From: Altibacter sp. | GTDB taxonomy: Bacteria; Bacteroidota; Bacteroidia; Flavobacteriales; Flavobacteriaceae | Direction: 5' to 3' | Assembly (NCBI GenBank): GCA_002696485.1 | Contig: NZTP01000086.1 | Location: 186,001 to 250,000 of the forward strand | DNA: 64,000 nucleotides | Part shown: positions 25,037-34,283 of the stretch, piece after piece | Numbering within the stretch: position 1 is the first letter of the stretch | Layout: each line of letters opens with the position of its first letter | Program-made: the position numbers and the translations under genes | Notes under the pieces: generated by a model | What the model was told of the DNA's origin: nothing | Seen by the model: only the letters and a program-made list of their open reading frames with translations | Databases searched by the model: none

Positions 25037-26620
25037 ATGGGCTTTGACAGAAAATACCTTCCTTTGTTGATTGGTGCCGCTGTAGCGGCAGGGGTTTTTA
25101 TTGGCTCTAAACTCAATTTTAATGATACTACTGAGAAGATATTTGCTACCAATTCAAAAAAAGACAAGCTAAACCGCCTCATCGATTATATCGACTATGA
25201 ATATGTGGATAAGGTGAATACCGATAGTATCGTAGATGTTACCGTAAACGGAATCCTTGAAAATTTGGACCCTCACTCTGTTTATATTCCCCGGGATGAC
25301 TATGCCAACAATGCCGATGACATGCGCGGAAAGTTCGTAGGCATCGGGATCAGTTTTTACACGTATAAAGATTCGATCGCAGTCATACGCGCTATTGAAG
25401 GAGGGCCTGCTGCCAAAGCGGGAATTAAAGGAGGCGATCGCATATTGTATGCCGATGGCAAAAAAATGTTCGGGGATAGTTTGAATAGAGACAGTATTTC
25501 TTCGTATTTAAAAGGTGAGATCAACACACGCGTCAATTTAAAAGTATACCGGGCAGGGAAACCCGAGTTGCTGGATATTAAAGTAAAACGAAAAGAAGTT
25601 CCGCTGGTAAGTGTCGACGCGGCTTATAAGCTTACCGACAATTTAGGCTATATCAAGATCAATCGTTTTTCTGAAACAACCTACAATGAATTTAAAAAGG
25701 CGCTTTCCCAATTAAAAGATGAGGGTATTACCCGTTTGGTGTTGGACCTGCGCAACAACCCCGGGGGATATATCTCTACGGCCGAACGGATTGTAGATGA
25801 ATTCTTGGAAGACGACAAACTTATTCTTATCACCCGAAATAAAAGCGGGGAAGAGAATCAAACCTTTGCCACACGACGCGGGGATTTTGAAAAAGGGAAG
25901 TTGTATGTACTTATTAACGAGAATTCGGCTTCGGCAAGTGAAATTGTGGCCGGCGCTTTACAGGATAACGACAAAGGGACGATCATTGGGCGACGATCCT
26001 TTGGAAAAGGGTTGGTGCAACGGGAAATGTCTCTGGGAGACGGCAGCGCGGTACGCCTCACCATTGCACGCTACTACACCCCTACGGGACGATCCATTCA
26101 AAAACCCTACGGGAACGGAAACGATGCCTATTACAAAGATTATGAAAAGCGGTACCGCAACGGAGAATTGATTAGTGCCGATAGTATAAAAGTGGAAGAT
26201 TCGTTGCGCTATGTAACTCCTAAGGGGAAAGTGGTCTATGGAGGTGGTGGGATCATTCCGGACATCTTTGTACCGAAGGATACCAGTGTGGAAAACGAGA
26301 CCCTCCAGTATTTGTCCCGCAGCGGCTTCATGAGCTATTTTATATTTGAATTTTTAGAGCAGAACCGAAAGATCTTTTCTAAGATGACTTTCAAGGATTT
26401 TGTAAAATCGTATCAGGTGGAGGATCAATTAGCTCAGGATTTTATTGCGTATTCTCGCTTCAGTGAAGCGCAGATCGATATGAGTAAGTATTCCGAAGAA
26501 CTAAAAAAAGCGCTTAAGGCAAACATTGCCCAGCAACTTTTTGGCCCGAACGCGTATGAGTACATTCTCAATGAAGGCGATTTTATGATCGCTAAGGTAT
26601 TAGAGCTCGAAGCTCGCTAA
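25037..26620 (+). CDS. S41 family carboxy-terminal processing protease
   Basis: 527 residues. An N-terminal membrane helix or signal (YLPLLIGAAVAAGVFIGSKL) leads to a periplasmic enzyme. A CtpA-type N-terminal helical region precedes a PDZ domain (about 85-175, FVGIGISFYTYKDS...GGDRILYADGKKM). The S41 core follows, with the catalytic Ser in ENSASASEIVAGAL and Lys in GRRSFGKGLVQ. A C-terminal helical part of about 140 residues ends the protein. Tsp/Ctp proteases trim or degrade envelope proteins from their C-termini. It follows the dCMP deaminase at once and ends 4 bases before the convergent small membrane gene. Confidence 0.92.
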   Translation: MGFDRKYLPLLIGAAVAAGVFIGSKLNFNDTTEKIFATNSKKDKLNRLIDYIDYEYVDKVNTDSIVDVTVNGILENLDPHSVYIPRDDYANNADDMRGKFVGIGISFYTYKDSIAVIRAIEGGPAAKAGIKGGDRILYADGKKMFGDSLNRDSISSYLKGEINTRVNLKVYRAGKPELLDIKVKRKEVPLVSVDAAYKLTDNLGYIKINRFSETTYNEFKKALSQLKDEGITRLVLDLRNNPGGYISTAERIVDEFLEDDKLILITRNKSGEENQTFATRRGDFEKGKLYVLINENSASASEIVAGALQDNDKGTIIGRRSFGKGLVQREMSLGDGSAVRLTIARYYTPTGRSIQKPYGNGNDAYYKDYEKRYRNGELISADSIKVEDSLRYVTPKGKVVYGGGGIIPDIFVPKDTSVENETLQYLSRSGFMSYFIFEFLEQNRKIFSKMTFKDFVKSYQVEDQLAQDFIAYSRFSEAQIDMSKYSEELKKALKANIAQQLFGPNAYEYILNEGDFMIAKVLELEAR

Positions 26621-26624
26621 CACA

Positions 26625-26819
26625 TTACTTCTTCTTTTTGGCGATTCGCTGTGACGTACGCAGAATCAGTATAAGTAAAATGGCACAGGCCGCAGCAAGA
26701 ACGCTAATTACAGCCACACTGCTGTCTCCTTCAAAAGGAGCGCTATAGTCGATTTTGGTAAGGTTGAAAATAATGAGACCAATGGCGATGGCGATAAGGA
26801 TATAACTAAATATTTTCAT
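26625..26819 (-). CDS. Small two-helix membrane protein, unknown function
   Basis: 64 residues from the ATG at 26819 (MKIFSYILIAIAIGLII); an earlier ATG adds eight residues. Two hydrophobic helices (about 4-20 and 34-54) flank a short acidic loop, and the C-terminus is basic (RIAKKKK). I recognise no family. It lies just downstream of marC on the same strand with a 27-bp gap, so it may be co-transcribed. Confidence 0.6.
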   Translation of the reverse strand: MKIFSYILIAIAIGLIIFNLTKIDYSAPFEGDSSVAVISVLAAACAILLILILRTSQRIAKKKK

Positions 26820-26846
26820 AGTACTGTTCTTTTGAACACTCAATGC

Positions 26847-27431
26847 TTAATTGAACAATTCTTGAATGTTCGAGGTGAATAATTTAACTGCAATGGCCAA
26901 AAGGATCACCCCAAAGACCTTCTGTATCACGGCGATCCCATTCTTTCCTAAAAAACGTTGAATGCGTGCCGATGTCTTGAGCACGATAAAGATAACTACA
27001 ATATTAACAATAATCGCAACGATGATGTTTTCGGTCTGGTACTCAGCCCGAAGCGATAACAATGTTGTTAAGCTTCCGGGGCCGGCCAAGAGCGGAAACG
27101 CCAATGGGAAAATGGAAGCGAGATCAGGACTGGTATGTTCCTCGTCCTTGAACAAAGTAATGCCTAAAATCATTTCCAAAGCGATAAAGAAGAGGATGAG
27201 CGCCCCTGCCACTGCAAATTCATTGACGTTAATCCCAATAAGTCTTAAAATACTCTCGCCCAGAAATAAAAAGAGTGTCATTAAAACAGCTGCGATTATG
27301 GAGGCCTTTCCGGAATTGATATGACCCGCCTTTTCACGTAAATTAATAATGATCGGGATACTGCCAATGATATCGATTACCGCAAAAAGGACCATGGTGG
27401 CCGTCGCTATTTCCTTAAAATTTAAATTCAT
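26847..27431 (-). CDS. MarC family membrane protein
   Basis: 194 residues from the ATG at 27431 (MNLNFKEIATATMVLFAVID). Six hydrophobic helices. DIIGSIPIIINLREK near the N-terminus and SIFPLAFPLLAGPGSLTTLLSL in the middle are MarC signatures. Despite the name, MarC proteins are not proven antibiotic exporters; an inner-membrane transport role is assumed. Start choice among the first Met codons changes only three residues. Confidence 0.87.
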   Translation of the reverse strand: MNLNFKEIATATMVLFAVIDIIGSIPIIINLREKAGHINSGKASIIAAVLMTLFLFLGESILRLIGINVNEFAVAGALILFFIALEMILGITLFKDEEHTSPDLASIFPLAFPLLAGPGSLTTLLSLRAEYQTENIIVAIIVNIVVIFIVLKTSARIQRFLGKNGIAVIQKVFGVILLAIAVKLFTSNIQELFN

Positions 27432-27604
27432 CGAGAACATTTCTATTTGGGTGTAAAATTAGCGATTCTCTATGGGCTTTCGACATTGATAAAAGCAATT
27501 TTTAAAATGTGTTGCTGTCCTTTTCTAAGGCCGAACTGATAAGAGTATCTTTTTACCTTCGGAAACTTCAGTGGTAACCCTTCTTTTTCTTCTGAAGGAT
27601 GTGC

Positions 27605-27633
27605 TTTGGATGATGCATAAAAAAGTATCTTTG
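27605..27633 (+). promoter_or_regulatory. Consensus promoter next to the DUF3109 start codon
   Basis: TTTG at 27605-27608, a 17-base spacer and TATCTTTG at 27626-27633 match both promoter elements exactly. The ATG of the gene comes only 4 bases after the -7 box, so transcription should begin at or within a few bases of the start codon. Confidence 0.7.
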
Positions 27634-27637
27634 CCGA

Positions 27638-28219
27638 ATGTTTCAGCTAGGTAAAACAATTATTTCCGAAGACCTTATTGAAAAGGACTTTGTGTGCAAT
27701 CTCACAGCTTGCAAGGGTGCTTGCTGTATCGAAGGAGAGGCGGGTGCTCCTGTAACCGAAGCAGAGGTCGCCATACTGCAAGCGATCTATCCAAAAGTAA
27801 AACCCTTTCTTCGTCCCGAAGGAATTGCGGCCATCGAAGCGCAGGGAACCCATATTGTCACCGGCAACGACGAGTTGGAAACTCCGTTGGTAGAGGGGAA
27901 AGAATGTGCTTATGTCACGTTCACTCCCACAGGTACCGCAAGTTGTGGTATTGAAGATGCTTACAATGCCGGCGTTATCGACCCGATAGCTACCGGGTTT
28001 AGAAAACCAATTTCGTGTCATCTATATCCTGTGCGGGTACAACAGTATAGCGAATTTGCTGCCGTGAACTATCACAAATGGCCTATATGCAATGATGCGT
28101 GTGTGCTGGGAAAGGAGCTCAAAGTGCCTGTCTACAAATTTGTAAAAGACGCCTTGATCCGGAAGTTTGGAACGCATTGGTATGCTGAGCTGGAAAAGGT
28201 CGCTCAAAAAATGGCGTAA
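27638..28219 (+). CDS. DUF3109 family cysteine-rich protein
   Basis: 193 residues, cytosolic. The cysteine set CNLTACKGACC (21-31), CAYVTF, CGIED, SCHLYPVRV and WPICNDACVLG is characteristic of DUF3109 and could hold a metal or iron-sulfur cluster, as in related zinc/iron-chelating YkgJ-type proteins; that is inference. The promoter geometry predicts a leaderless or nearly leaderless mRNA. Single gene, with a 145-bp gap to the next lipoprotein. Confidence 0.85.
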   Translation: MFQLGKTIISEDLIEKDFVCNLTACKGACCIEGEAGAPVTEAEVAILQAIYPKVKPFLRPEGIAAIEAQGTHIVTGNDELETPLVEGKECAYVTFTPTGTASCGIEDAYNAGVIDPIATGFRKPISCHLYPVRVQQYSEFAAVNYHKWPICNDACVLGKELKVPVYKFVKDALIRKFGTHWYAELEKVAQKMA

Positions 28220-28363
28220 GTTATTGTCGTTATTGCTTCGGAAGGCTTTGAAGCGAATCTTCTCAATATTTTTTCAGAAATCACCCAAACGGGTATTGGT
28301 TAGCAATCTGATTATTAGTACCTTAGTTTTATGTTAATCGATTACTAACCAATGCATCATATT

Positions 28364-28966
28364 ATGAAAAAACTACTCGTATTAATGGCTGTTGTGTCTA
28401 TAGGATTTGCCTGTGACAATCCGGTTTCTAAGAAGATAAAAGAGACTAAAGAAAATGTTACTACCACGACCAAGGCTGTGCAAGAAATGAACAATATGCA
28501 GGAGGATATTCAAGAACTTCAGCAACAGGAACCTCTCACCAACGACGAATTGAAAGCTTGGTTGCCCGATGAGATCAATGGCATGAAACGAACCGGTTAC
28601 AAGGCCGGACAAATGGGTGTGGCACAAATCGCCAGTATTGAAGCCACCTATGGCAATGAGGATAAGTCTAAAACTTTTAAGATCGAAGTGATCGACGGCG
28701 CCGGACAAATGGGTGCAGCGATGACGGCTGCGATGCGTATGGCATTCGCCTCTCAGGATTTTGAGGAAGAGGATGAATACAAAACACGCAGAACCGTTAA
28801 GAAAAAAGGCGTAAAGGCCATTGAAGAATACCACAAGAACAACAATCGATCGGTTATAGAATTTTTTAAAGATGATCGATTCTATATGAAGGCTACAGGA
28901 ACGAACATGGATATTGAAGCTACTTGGGACGCGATCGATGAATTGGATGCCAACGATCTGGGATAG
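28364..28966 (+). CDS. Predicted lipoprotein, unknown function
   Basis: 200 residues from the ATG at 28364 (MKKLLVLMAVVSIGFAC); an ATG four codons earlier is possible. The signal peptide ends in a lipobox-like IGFAC, so Cys17 is the probable lipidated residue. A helical, Glu/Gln-rich stretch (about 22-60, KIKETKENVTTTTKAV...QELQQQ) looks like a coiled coil. An alpha/beta domain (about 65-200, LKAWLPDEINGMKRTGYKAGQMGVA...ATYGNE) follows. I recognise no named family with confidence. A terminator hairpin follows at 28991. Confidence 0.72.
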   Translation: MKKLLVLMAVVSIGFACDNPVSKKIKETKENVTTTTKAVQEMNNMQEDIQELQQQEPLTNDELKAWLPDEINGMKRTGYKAGQMGVAQIASIEATYGNEDKSKTFKIEVIDGAGQMGAAMTAAMRMAFASQDFEEEDEYKTRRTVKKKGVKAIEEYHKNNNRSVIEFFKDDRFYMKATGTNMDIEATWDAIDELDANDLG

Positions 28967-28990
28967 AAATAGAAAGTGAACGAAACAACC

Positions 28991-29024
28991 AACCGTTTCT
29001 AATATTTTTTAGGAGCGGTTTTTT
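28991..29024 (+). terminator. Terminator after the lipoprotein gene
   Basis: AACCGTTTCT and AGGAGCGGTT pair over 10 bp (two G-U), with a 10-base loop and a T run after it. Confidence 0.6.
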
Positions 29025-29392
29025 AGTTCAAAAGTTCATAATTGACGCCCGAATTGTTAAATTGATAAAAATGTACTGATTTCATTTTGTTGAAAATTAA
29101 TCGACGGAAATGCCTTTCAAAACCACAAAGGAACTCCTGTATAATCGGAGCCTATAAGGGTTTTCAACGAGTATTTTTCGAATTGTTCATAACAATTGAA
29201 AATTATTTTAAAGCACTGAAAACAAGATCATTAAATAGTGTTTTTAACAAAACAATAGTAACACTCACAAAAGGGTCGTGTTGAAAACTTTGTTGAAAAC
29301 CCAACAGCCATTTTCGGTTTTTTGCTTTTTAAATTTTTCATATTTGTTAGTCCCTAGTAATCAGAAATAGTAAAAATTTAAAACGAAGGACA
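29025..29392 (+). promoter_or_regulatory. AT-rich leader of nrdBA with repeated TGTTGAAAA motifs
   Basis: A 370-bp gene-free stretch. TGTTGAAAA occurs at 29088-29096, 29279-29287 and 29291-29299 (the last two as tandem TGTTGAAAAC copies, 2 bases apart), and the related GTTTTCAAC at 29160-29168 in the other direction. AATTGTTCATAACAATT at 29181-29197 is a 7-bp inverted repeat with a 3-base spacer. CATATTTG (one mismatch to TAnnTTTG) ends at 29346. A short reading frame across it lacks any recognisable protein signal. The motifs may be regulator or DnaA-like sites for the reductase genes; not proven. Confidence 0.5.
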
Positions 29393-30370
29393 ATGAGCGC
29401 AGTAGAACCCATTTTACAAGAAAACAAGAATCGATTTGTAATCTTTCCAATCCAACATCACGATATTTGGGAATGGTATAAAAAATCGGAGGCTAGTTTT
29501 TGGACGGCAGAAGAGATCGATCTTCATCAAGATCTTACCGACTGGACCGGAAAACTAAATGACGATGAGCGCTATTTTATAAAACACATCCTTGCCTTTT
29601 TTGCTGCCAGCGACGGAATTGTAAACGAGAATCTGGCAGAGAATTTTGTGAACGAAGTGCAGTACAGCGAAGCTAAGTTCTTTTACGGCTTCCAGATCAT
29701 GATGGAAAATATCCACAGCGAGACGTATTCGCTATTGATCGATACCTATGTGAAGGATGACAAGGAAAAGGATCAGTTGTTCAATGCCATTGAGAACTTC
29801 CCGGCAATTAAAAAGAAAGCAGACTGGGCCTTGAAATGGATCGAAAGTCCAAGTTTTGCAGAGCGTCTTATCGCTTTTGCTGCTGTTGAGGGGATCTTCT
29901 TTAGTGGTGCTTTCTGCTCTATTTTCTGGTTGAAGAAGCGAGGCCTTATGCCCGGCCTCACCTTTTCGAACGAGTTGATCTCTAGAGATGAAGGAGTTCA
30001 CTGCGACTTTGCCGTGCATCTGCACAACCACCATTTGGTCAATAAAGTGCCAAAGGAACGCATCCGCGAGATCATCGTAGATGCATTGAACATTGAACGT
30101 GAATTTATTACCGAATCACTCCCGGCCAGCCTTATTGGAATGAACTCAAAGCTCATGACCCAATACCTAGAGTTCGTAACAGACCGCCTTCTGGTTGAGT
30201 TGGAATGTGAAAAAGAATACAACGCCACCAATCCATTCGACTTTATGGATATGATATCCTTACAAGGAAAAACGAACTTCTTCGAGAAACGTGTATCCGA
30301 ATATCAAAAAGCGGGCGTCACTAACATGGACAAAGAGTCGAATAAGATAAGTTTCGACGCAGATTTTTAG
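29393..30370 (+). CDS. nrdB: Ribonucleoside-diphosphate reductase small subunit
   Basis: 325 residues of the class I R2 family. Iron ligands visible are D74 ([10 protein letters not shown]), E105 and H108 (MENIHSETY), with Tyr112 four residues after the His, the place of the radical tyrosine (class Ia). Later ligands lie in [10 protein letters not shown] and [11 protein letters not shown]2 holds the di-iron tyrosyl radical that drives reduction of NDPs in NrdA. The gene precedes nrdA (B-A order, 127-bp gap with a small hairpin). Confidence 0.95.
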   Translation: MSAVEPILQENKNRFVIFPIQHHDIWEWYKKSEASFWTAEEIDLHQDLTDWTGKLNDDERYFIKHILAFFAASDGIVNENLAENFVNEVQYSEAKFFYGFQIMMENIHSETYSLLIDTYVKDDKEKDQLFNAIENFPAIKKKADWALKWIESPSFAERLIAFAAVEGIFFSGAFCSIFWLKKRGLMPGLTFSNELISRDEGVHCDFAVHLHNHHLVNKVPKERIREIIVDALNIEREFITESLPASLIGMNSKLMTQYLEFVTDRLLVELECEKEYNATNPFDFMDMISLQGKTNFFEKRVSEYQKAGVTNMDKESNKISFDADF

Positions 30371-30497
30371 AAGAGTATCCGCTTTCTCCCCAAGAAGCGG
30401 GCTTTTCGCTATAAAATGCTGATTAAGTGTTGTTTATAAACTTCACCACGGCATCTTTTTTCAAAAAAAATTAAATAACCTCATAAAGTAGAACAGA

Positions 30498-32927
30498 ATG
30501 AATGTAATTAAAAGAGACGGCCGCAAAGAACCTATCATGTTCGACAAGATCACCGCACGCGTGCGAAAGCTGTGTTATGGTCTAAATGAATTAGTAGATC
30601 CGGTAAAGATTTCAATGCGTGTTATTGAAGGCTTGTACGACGGGGTAACCACAAGTGAATTGGATAATCTGGCAGCCGAAGTAGCCGCTACCATGACCAC
30701 ATCACACCCCGATTATGCACGTCTTGCCGCTCGCATCTCTGTCTCTAACTTACACAAGAATACCAAGAAGTCCTTCTCTGAAGTAATGACAGACCTGTAT
30801 ACGTATGTAAATCCGCGTACAGGAAAGGATGCACCCTTACTAAGTGATGAAGCGTATAAGGTCATTAAGGAGAATGCCGAAGAACTGGACTCGACCATTA
30901 TCTACAATCGTGATTTTGGATATGATTACTTCGGATTCAAAACATTGGAACGTTCTTATTTGTTGAAATTGAACGGAAAGATCGTAGAGCGTCCACAACA
31001 CATGTTGATGCGTGTTTCCGTAGGGATACATCTTGACGACCTGGCCGCTGTCAAGGAAACCTACGAACTCATGTCCAAAAAGTTCTTTACCCACGCAACA
31101 CCTACTTTATTCAATAGTGGTACACCAAAGCCACAAATGTCATCTTGTTTCCTTTTAACGATGAAGGATGACAGCATTGACGGTATCTACGACACACTGA
31201 AGCAGACTGCCAAAATCTCACAATCTGCCGGTGGTATTGGATTGTCAATCCATAACATTCGTGCAACCGGTTCCTACATCTCCGGAACTAACGGAACATC
31301 CAACGGGATTGTTCCTATGCTTCGTGTGTTCAATGATACCGCGCGTTACGTAGATCAAGGAGGAGGTAAGCGAAAAGGCTCCTTTGCGATCTATGTTGAG
31401 CCTTGGCACGCCGATATTTTTGACTTCCTCGACCTGAAGAAGAACCACGGAAAAGAAGAGATGCGTGCTCGTGACCTGTTTTATGCCATGTGGATTCCGG
31501 ATTTGTTTATGAAGCGCGTACAGGAAGATGGTGAGTGGACGTTGATGTGTCCAAACGAATGTCCCGGATTGTTCGATTGTCACGGCGAAGAATTTGAAGC
31601 TTTATACCACAAATATGAAGCAGAGAACAAAGGGCGTAAGACCATTAAAGCCCGGGAACTTTGGGAAAAGATCATGGAGTCTCAAATCGAGACTGGAACC
31701 CCATATATGCTGTATAAGGATGCCGCCAACCGAAAGAGTAACCAGAAGAATTTGGGAACCATCCGTTCTTCCAACTTGTGCACAGAGATCATGGAGTATA
31801 CGGCACCGGATGAGGTTGCGGTATGTAACTTGGCATCCATCGCACTTCCCATGTTCGTAAAGAACGGAGAGTTCGATCACAAAGAATTGTTCCGGGTCAC
31901 GAAACGAGTGACCAAGAACCTAAATCGCGTAATCGACCGCAACTATTATCCGGTTAAGGAAGCAGAAAACTCTAATTTCCGCCACCGTCCGGTAGGCTTA
32001 GGTGTGCAAGGATTGGCAGATACCTTTATCATGTTACGACTTCCTTTTACCTGTGATGACGCTAAAAAACTAAACCAGGAGATCTTTGAAACCTTATATT
32101 TTGCAGCCGTATCTGCTTCCATGGAAGAAGCCAAAGCAGACGGTGCGTACGAAACCTATAAAGGTTCTCCTATTTCTCAAGGCTTGTTTCAACACAACCT
32201 TTGGGGAATTAAGGATGAAGAACTAAGTGGTCGTTGGGATTGGGCGAAGCTTCGGAAAGATGTAAAGAAACACGGCGTTCGTAATTCGTTGTTAGTGGCT
32301 CCGATGCCTACGGCATCAACCTCTCAAATTCTTGGGAATAACGAGGCATTTGAACCCTATACCTCCAATATCTATACCCGAAGAGTGCTTTCAGGTGAGT
32401 TCATCGTGGTAAACAAACACTTGTTGGAAGACTTGGTAGCATTGGGACTTTGGAACGAGGATCTCAAAGAAGAGATCATGCGCGCCAATGGTTCTATACA
32501 GGATGTAGATATTATCCCTCAGGAATTGAAAGAGCTGTATAAGACCGTTTGGGAATTGAGCATGAAAGATATTATCGACATGTCGCGTCACAGAGGCTAT
32601 TTTATCGATCAGTCGCAATCACTCAATCTCTTTATGGAGAATGCGAACTTTGCAAAACTAACCTCCATGCACTTCTATGCCTGGAAGAGCGGCCTAAAGA
32701 CAGGAATGTATTACTTACGCACTAAGAGTGCGGTGGATGCTATTAAGTTTACCCTTAAGAGTGAAACCAAAAAAGAACCGGTTGCTGCCGTTGCAGCAAC
32801 CACAGCAGCGGTGGATGCCACTTCGGCGACATCCAATCAACCGCTTACGCCCCAAGAATTACGCGAAATGTTAGCCAAATCTCGTACAGCCGATGAGGAC
32901 GATGATTGTCTCATGTGTGGTTCTTAA
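30498..32927 (+). CDS. nrdA: Ribonucleoside-diphosphate reductase large subunit
   Basis: 809 residues. The N-terminal ATP-cone (about 1-90, [19 protein letters not shown]) provides allosteric dATP/ATP control. Active-site residues: C217 (MSSCFLL), N426, C428 and E430 ([10 protein letters not shown]), and C443. The radical-transfer tyrosine pair is in [10 protein letters not shown]. The C-terminal tail ends DDDCLMCGS, with C804 and C807 as the shuttle dithiol. A low-complexity Ala/Thr linker ([18 protein letters not shown]) precedes the tail. With NrdB it makes dNDPs for DNA synthesis. A terminator follows at once. Confidence 0.96.
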   Translation: MNVIKRDGRKEPIMFDKITARVRKLCYGLNELVDPVKISMRVIEGLYDGVTTSELDNLAAEVAATMTTSHPDYARLAARISVSNLHKNTKKSFSEVMTDLYTYVNPRTGKDAPLLSDEAYKVIKENAEELDSTIIYNRDFGYDYFGFKTLERSYLLKLNGKIVERPQHMLMRVSVGIHLDDLAAVKETYELMSKKFFTHATPTLFNSGTPKPQMSSCFLLTMKDDSIDGIYDTLKQTAKISQSAGGIGLSIHNIRATGSYISGTNGTSNGIVPMLRVFNDTARYVDQGGGKRKGSFAIYVEPWHADIFDFLDLKKNHGKEEMRARDLFYAMWIPDLFMKRVQEDGEWTLMCPNECPGLFDCHGEEFEALYHKYEAENKGRKTIKARELWEKIMESQIETGTPYMLYKDAANRKSNQKNLGTIRSSNLCTEIMEYTAPDEVAVCNLASIALPMFVKNGEFDHKELFRVTKRVTKNLNRVIDRNYYPVKEAENSNFRHRPVGLGVQGLADTFIMLRLPFTCDDAKKLNQEIFETLYFAAVSASMEEAKADGAYETYKGSPISQGLFQHNLWGIKDEELSGRWDWAKLRKDVKKHGVRNSLLVAPMPTASTSQILGNNEAFEPYTSNIYTRRVLSGEFIVVNKHLLEDLVALGLWNEDLKEEIMRANGSIQDVDIIPQELKELYKTVWELSMKDIIDMSRHRGYFIDQSQSLNLFMENANFAKLTSMHFYAWKSGLKTGMYYLRTKSAVDAIKFTLKSETKKEPVAAVAATTAAVDATSATSNQPLTPQELREMLAKSRTADEDDDCLMCGS

Positions 32928-32948
32928 ATTTTTAAGTGTTTTAATGAT

Positions 32949-32979
32949 AAAAAGGAAGGCGTTTCGTCTTCCTTTTTTT
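32949..32979 (+). terminator. Terminator after nrdA
   Basis: AAAAAGGAAG and CTTCCTTTTT form a 10-bp stem with a 9-base loop and a T run. Confidence 0.75.
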
Positions 32980-33016
32980 ATGGATTCTTTTATATTAGCT
33001 TTCTTTAAGCCTATCT

Positions 33017-33514
33017 ATGGAAGAAATCTTGGTCCCTGCTGTACATTGCTCCCAGTGTAACACTCAAATATTAGACGAACAGGTGTTCTGTACAGCCTGT
33101 GGTTACCCGGAGCGCGGGACAGAAGCACAGCAATCAGGTTTTCACGCCAAACGTGTCATCGCAAATCAGACTACACAAAACGCATCCAAACGCATCAAAT
33201 CTGCACGAAACAGTTTGTATGTAGTGGCGGGACTTTCCTTGTTCTGGGGCTTGATCTATTTTTTCAGATTTGAGGACAGTGCGACCTTGATCGCAACAGG
33301 CATTTTAGCCGTAATCTATGTTGTGTTAGGATATTGGTCACAAAAACGACCACTCATTGCACTTGTACTTGGATTACTGGTTTTCCTTACCATTGTGGTG
33401 ATCGATGCGATTCTGGATCCGTCTACCATATATAAAGGGATTATTATAAAAGTTTTGGTGATTGGCTACCTGGCTAAGGGAATCAACTCTGCCATGCAAC
33501 TTCGCAATATTTAA
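33017..33514 (+). CDS. Zinc-ribbon membrane protein, unknown function
   Basis: 165 residues. An N-terminal double-CxxC zinc ribbon (HCSQCNTQILDEQVFCTACG, residues 10-29) is followed by a polar linker and four hydrophobic helices (about 67-85, 90-108, 113-130, 137-158). No signal peptide, so the ribbon is probably cytosolic. I recognise no named family. The next gene starts 10 bases after its stop and encodes another zinc-ribbon membrane protein, so the two probably work together. Confidence 0.7.
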   Translation: MEEILVPAVHCSQCNTQILDEQVFCTACGYPERGTEAQQSGFHAKRVIANQTTQNASKRIKSARNSLYVVAGLSLFWGLIYFFRFEDSATLIATGILAVIYVVLGYWSQKRPLIALVLGLLVFLTIVVIDAILDPSTIYKGIIIKVLVIGYLAKGINSAMQLRNI

Positions 33515-33524
33515 AAACCCAATT

Positions 33525-34283
33525 ATGGACGCTCATTGTTCGCGTTGTAAGAACCTACTCCCCGAAACGGCACGTTTCTGCGGTCATTGTGGGAATAGAT
33601 TGGTAACACGGCAATCTTTAAAAGAGCGAAGGAGCATCCAGCTCATTATTGCTTTTTACGGCGCCTATCTATTATATGCTGTTATTGCTTATGCCATCTA
33701 TGCTGAAAGTGATTCTCTCTTCACCGAAATAGCTCTGGAGAGCGTCTTTGTGCTCCTCACACTATTGTTCACCTTCTTTGACGCCAGAAACGTATTTTCC
33801 CTTTACAATGTAGTCAGGATCGAATGGAAAGGCTTACTGTTCTCTCTTCTTTTTCCGTTACTCACAGGGTTAACTGTGTATTACAGTGTTGATTGGTTGA
33901 ACATGATGTTGTATGAAGAAGATACCAATTTGTTCTATGATTACATGTTCTATGACAGCCCCTTCTTTTGGGCCTTTATCTTTTATGTGATCATTCCCCC
34001 GGTTTTTGAAGAATTGGCGTTTCGGGGATTTCTCTTTAATCAGTTGCAGATCGTTACAACACCTAGGATCACTATCTTAGCGACAGCTTTCATATTTGCG
34101 TTGATCCATTTTTCATTGCTTTCGTTTGTATGGATATTCCCCTTCGGAATAGTACTAGGTTATCTTCGTCACAAATACAGCACGCTATGGCTGGGAATGC
34201 TTATTCATTTTATCCACAACTTGATCATAGTACTCTTGGACTATTATTATTTTGAAGGTTATTCTTTTTCAGAAATACTATAA
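33525..34283 (+). CDS. Zinc-ribbon CPBP family intramembrane protease
   Basis: 252 residues from the ATG at 33525 (MDAHCSRCKNLL); a longer frame overlaps the preceding gene and lacks a sensible N-terminus. A zinc ribbon (CSRCKNLLPETARFCGHCG) precedes about seven membrane helices. The CPBP/ABI (Rce1-like) motifs are EELAFRG, FIFALIHF and GMLIHFIHN, which supply the catalytic Glu and His residues. Members cleave membrane proteins or process peptides; the target here is unknown. The end overlaps the convergent chrA gene by 6 bases. Confidence 0.82.
   Translation: MDAHCSRCKNLLPETARFCGHCGNRLVTRQSLKERRSIQLIIAFYGAYLLYAVIAYAIYAESDSLFTEIALESVFVLLTLLFTFFDARNVFSLYNVVRIEWKGLLFSLLFPLLTGLTVYYSVDWLNMMLYEEDTNLFYDYMFYDSPFFWAFIFYVIIPPVFEELAFRGFLFNQLQIVTTPRITILATAFIFALIHFSLLSFVWIFPFGIVLGYLRHKYSTLWLGMLIHFIHNLIIVLLDYYYFEGYSFSEIL

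Noticed and set aside
29087..29284. A 65-codon frame in the nrdB leader
   Set aside because: No family resemblance, no signal peptide, and it covers the repeated TGTTGAAAA motifs and an inverted repeat; it looks like chance in an AT-rich gap.
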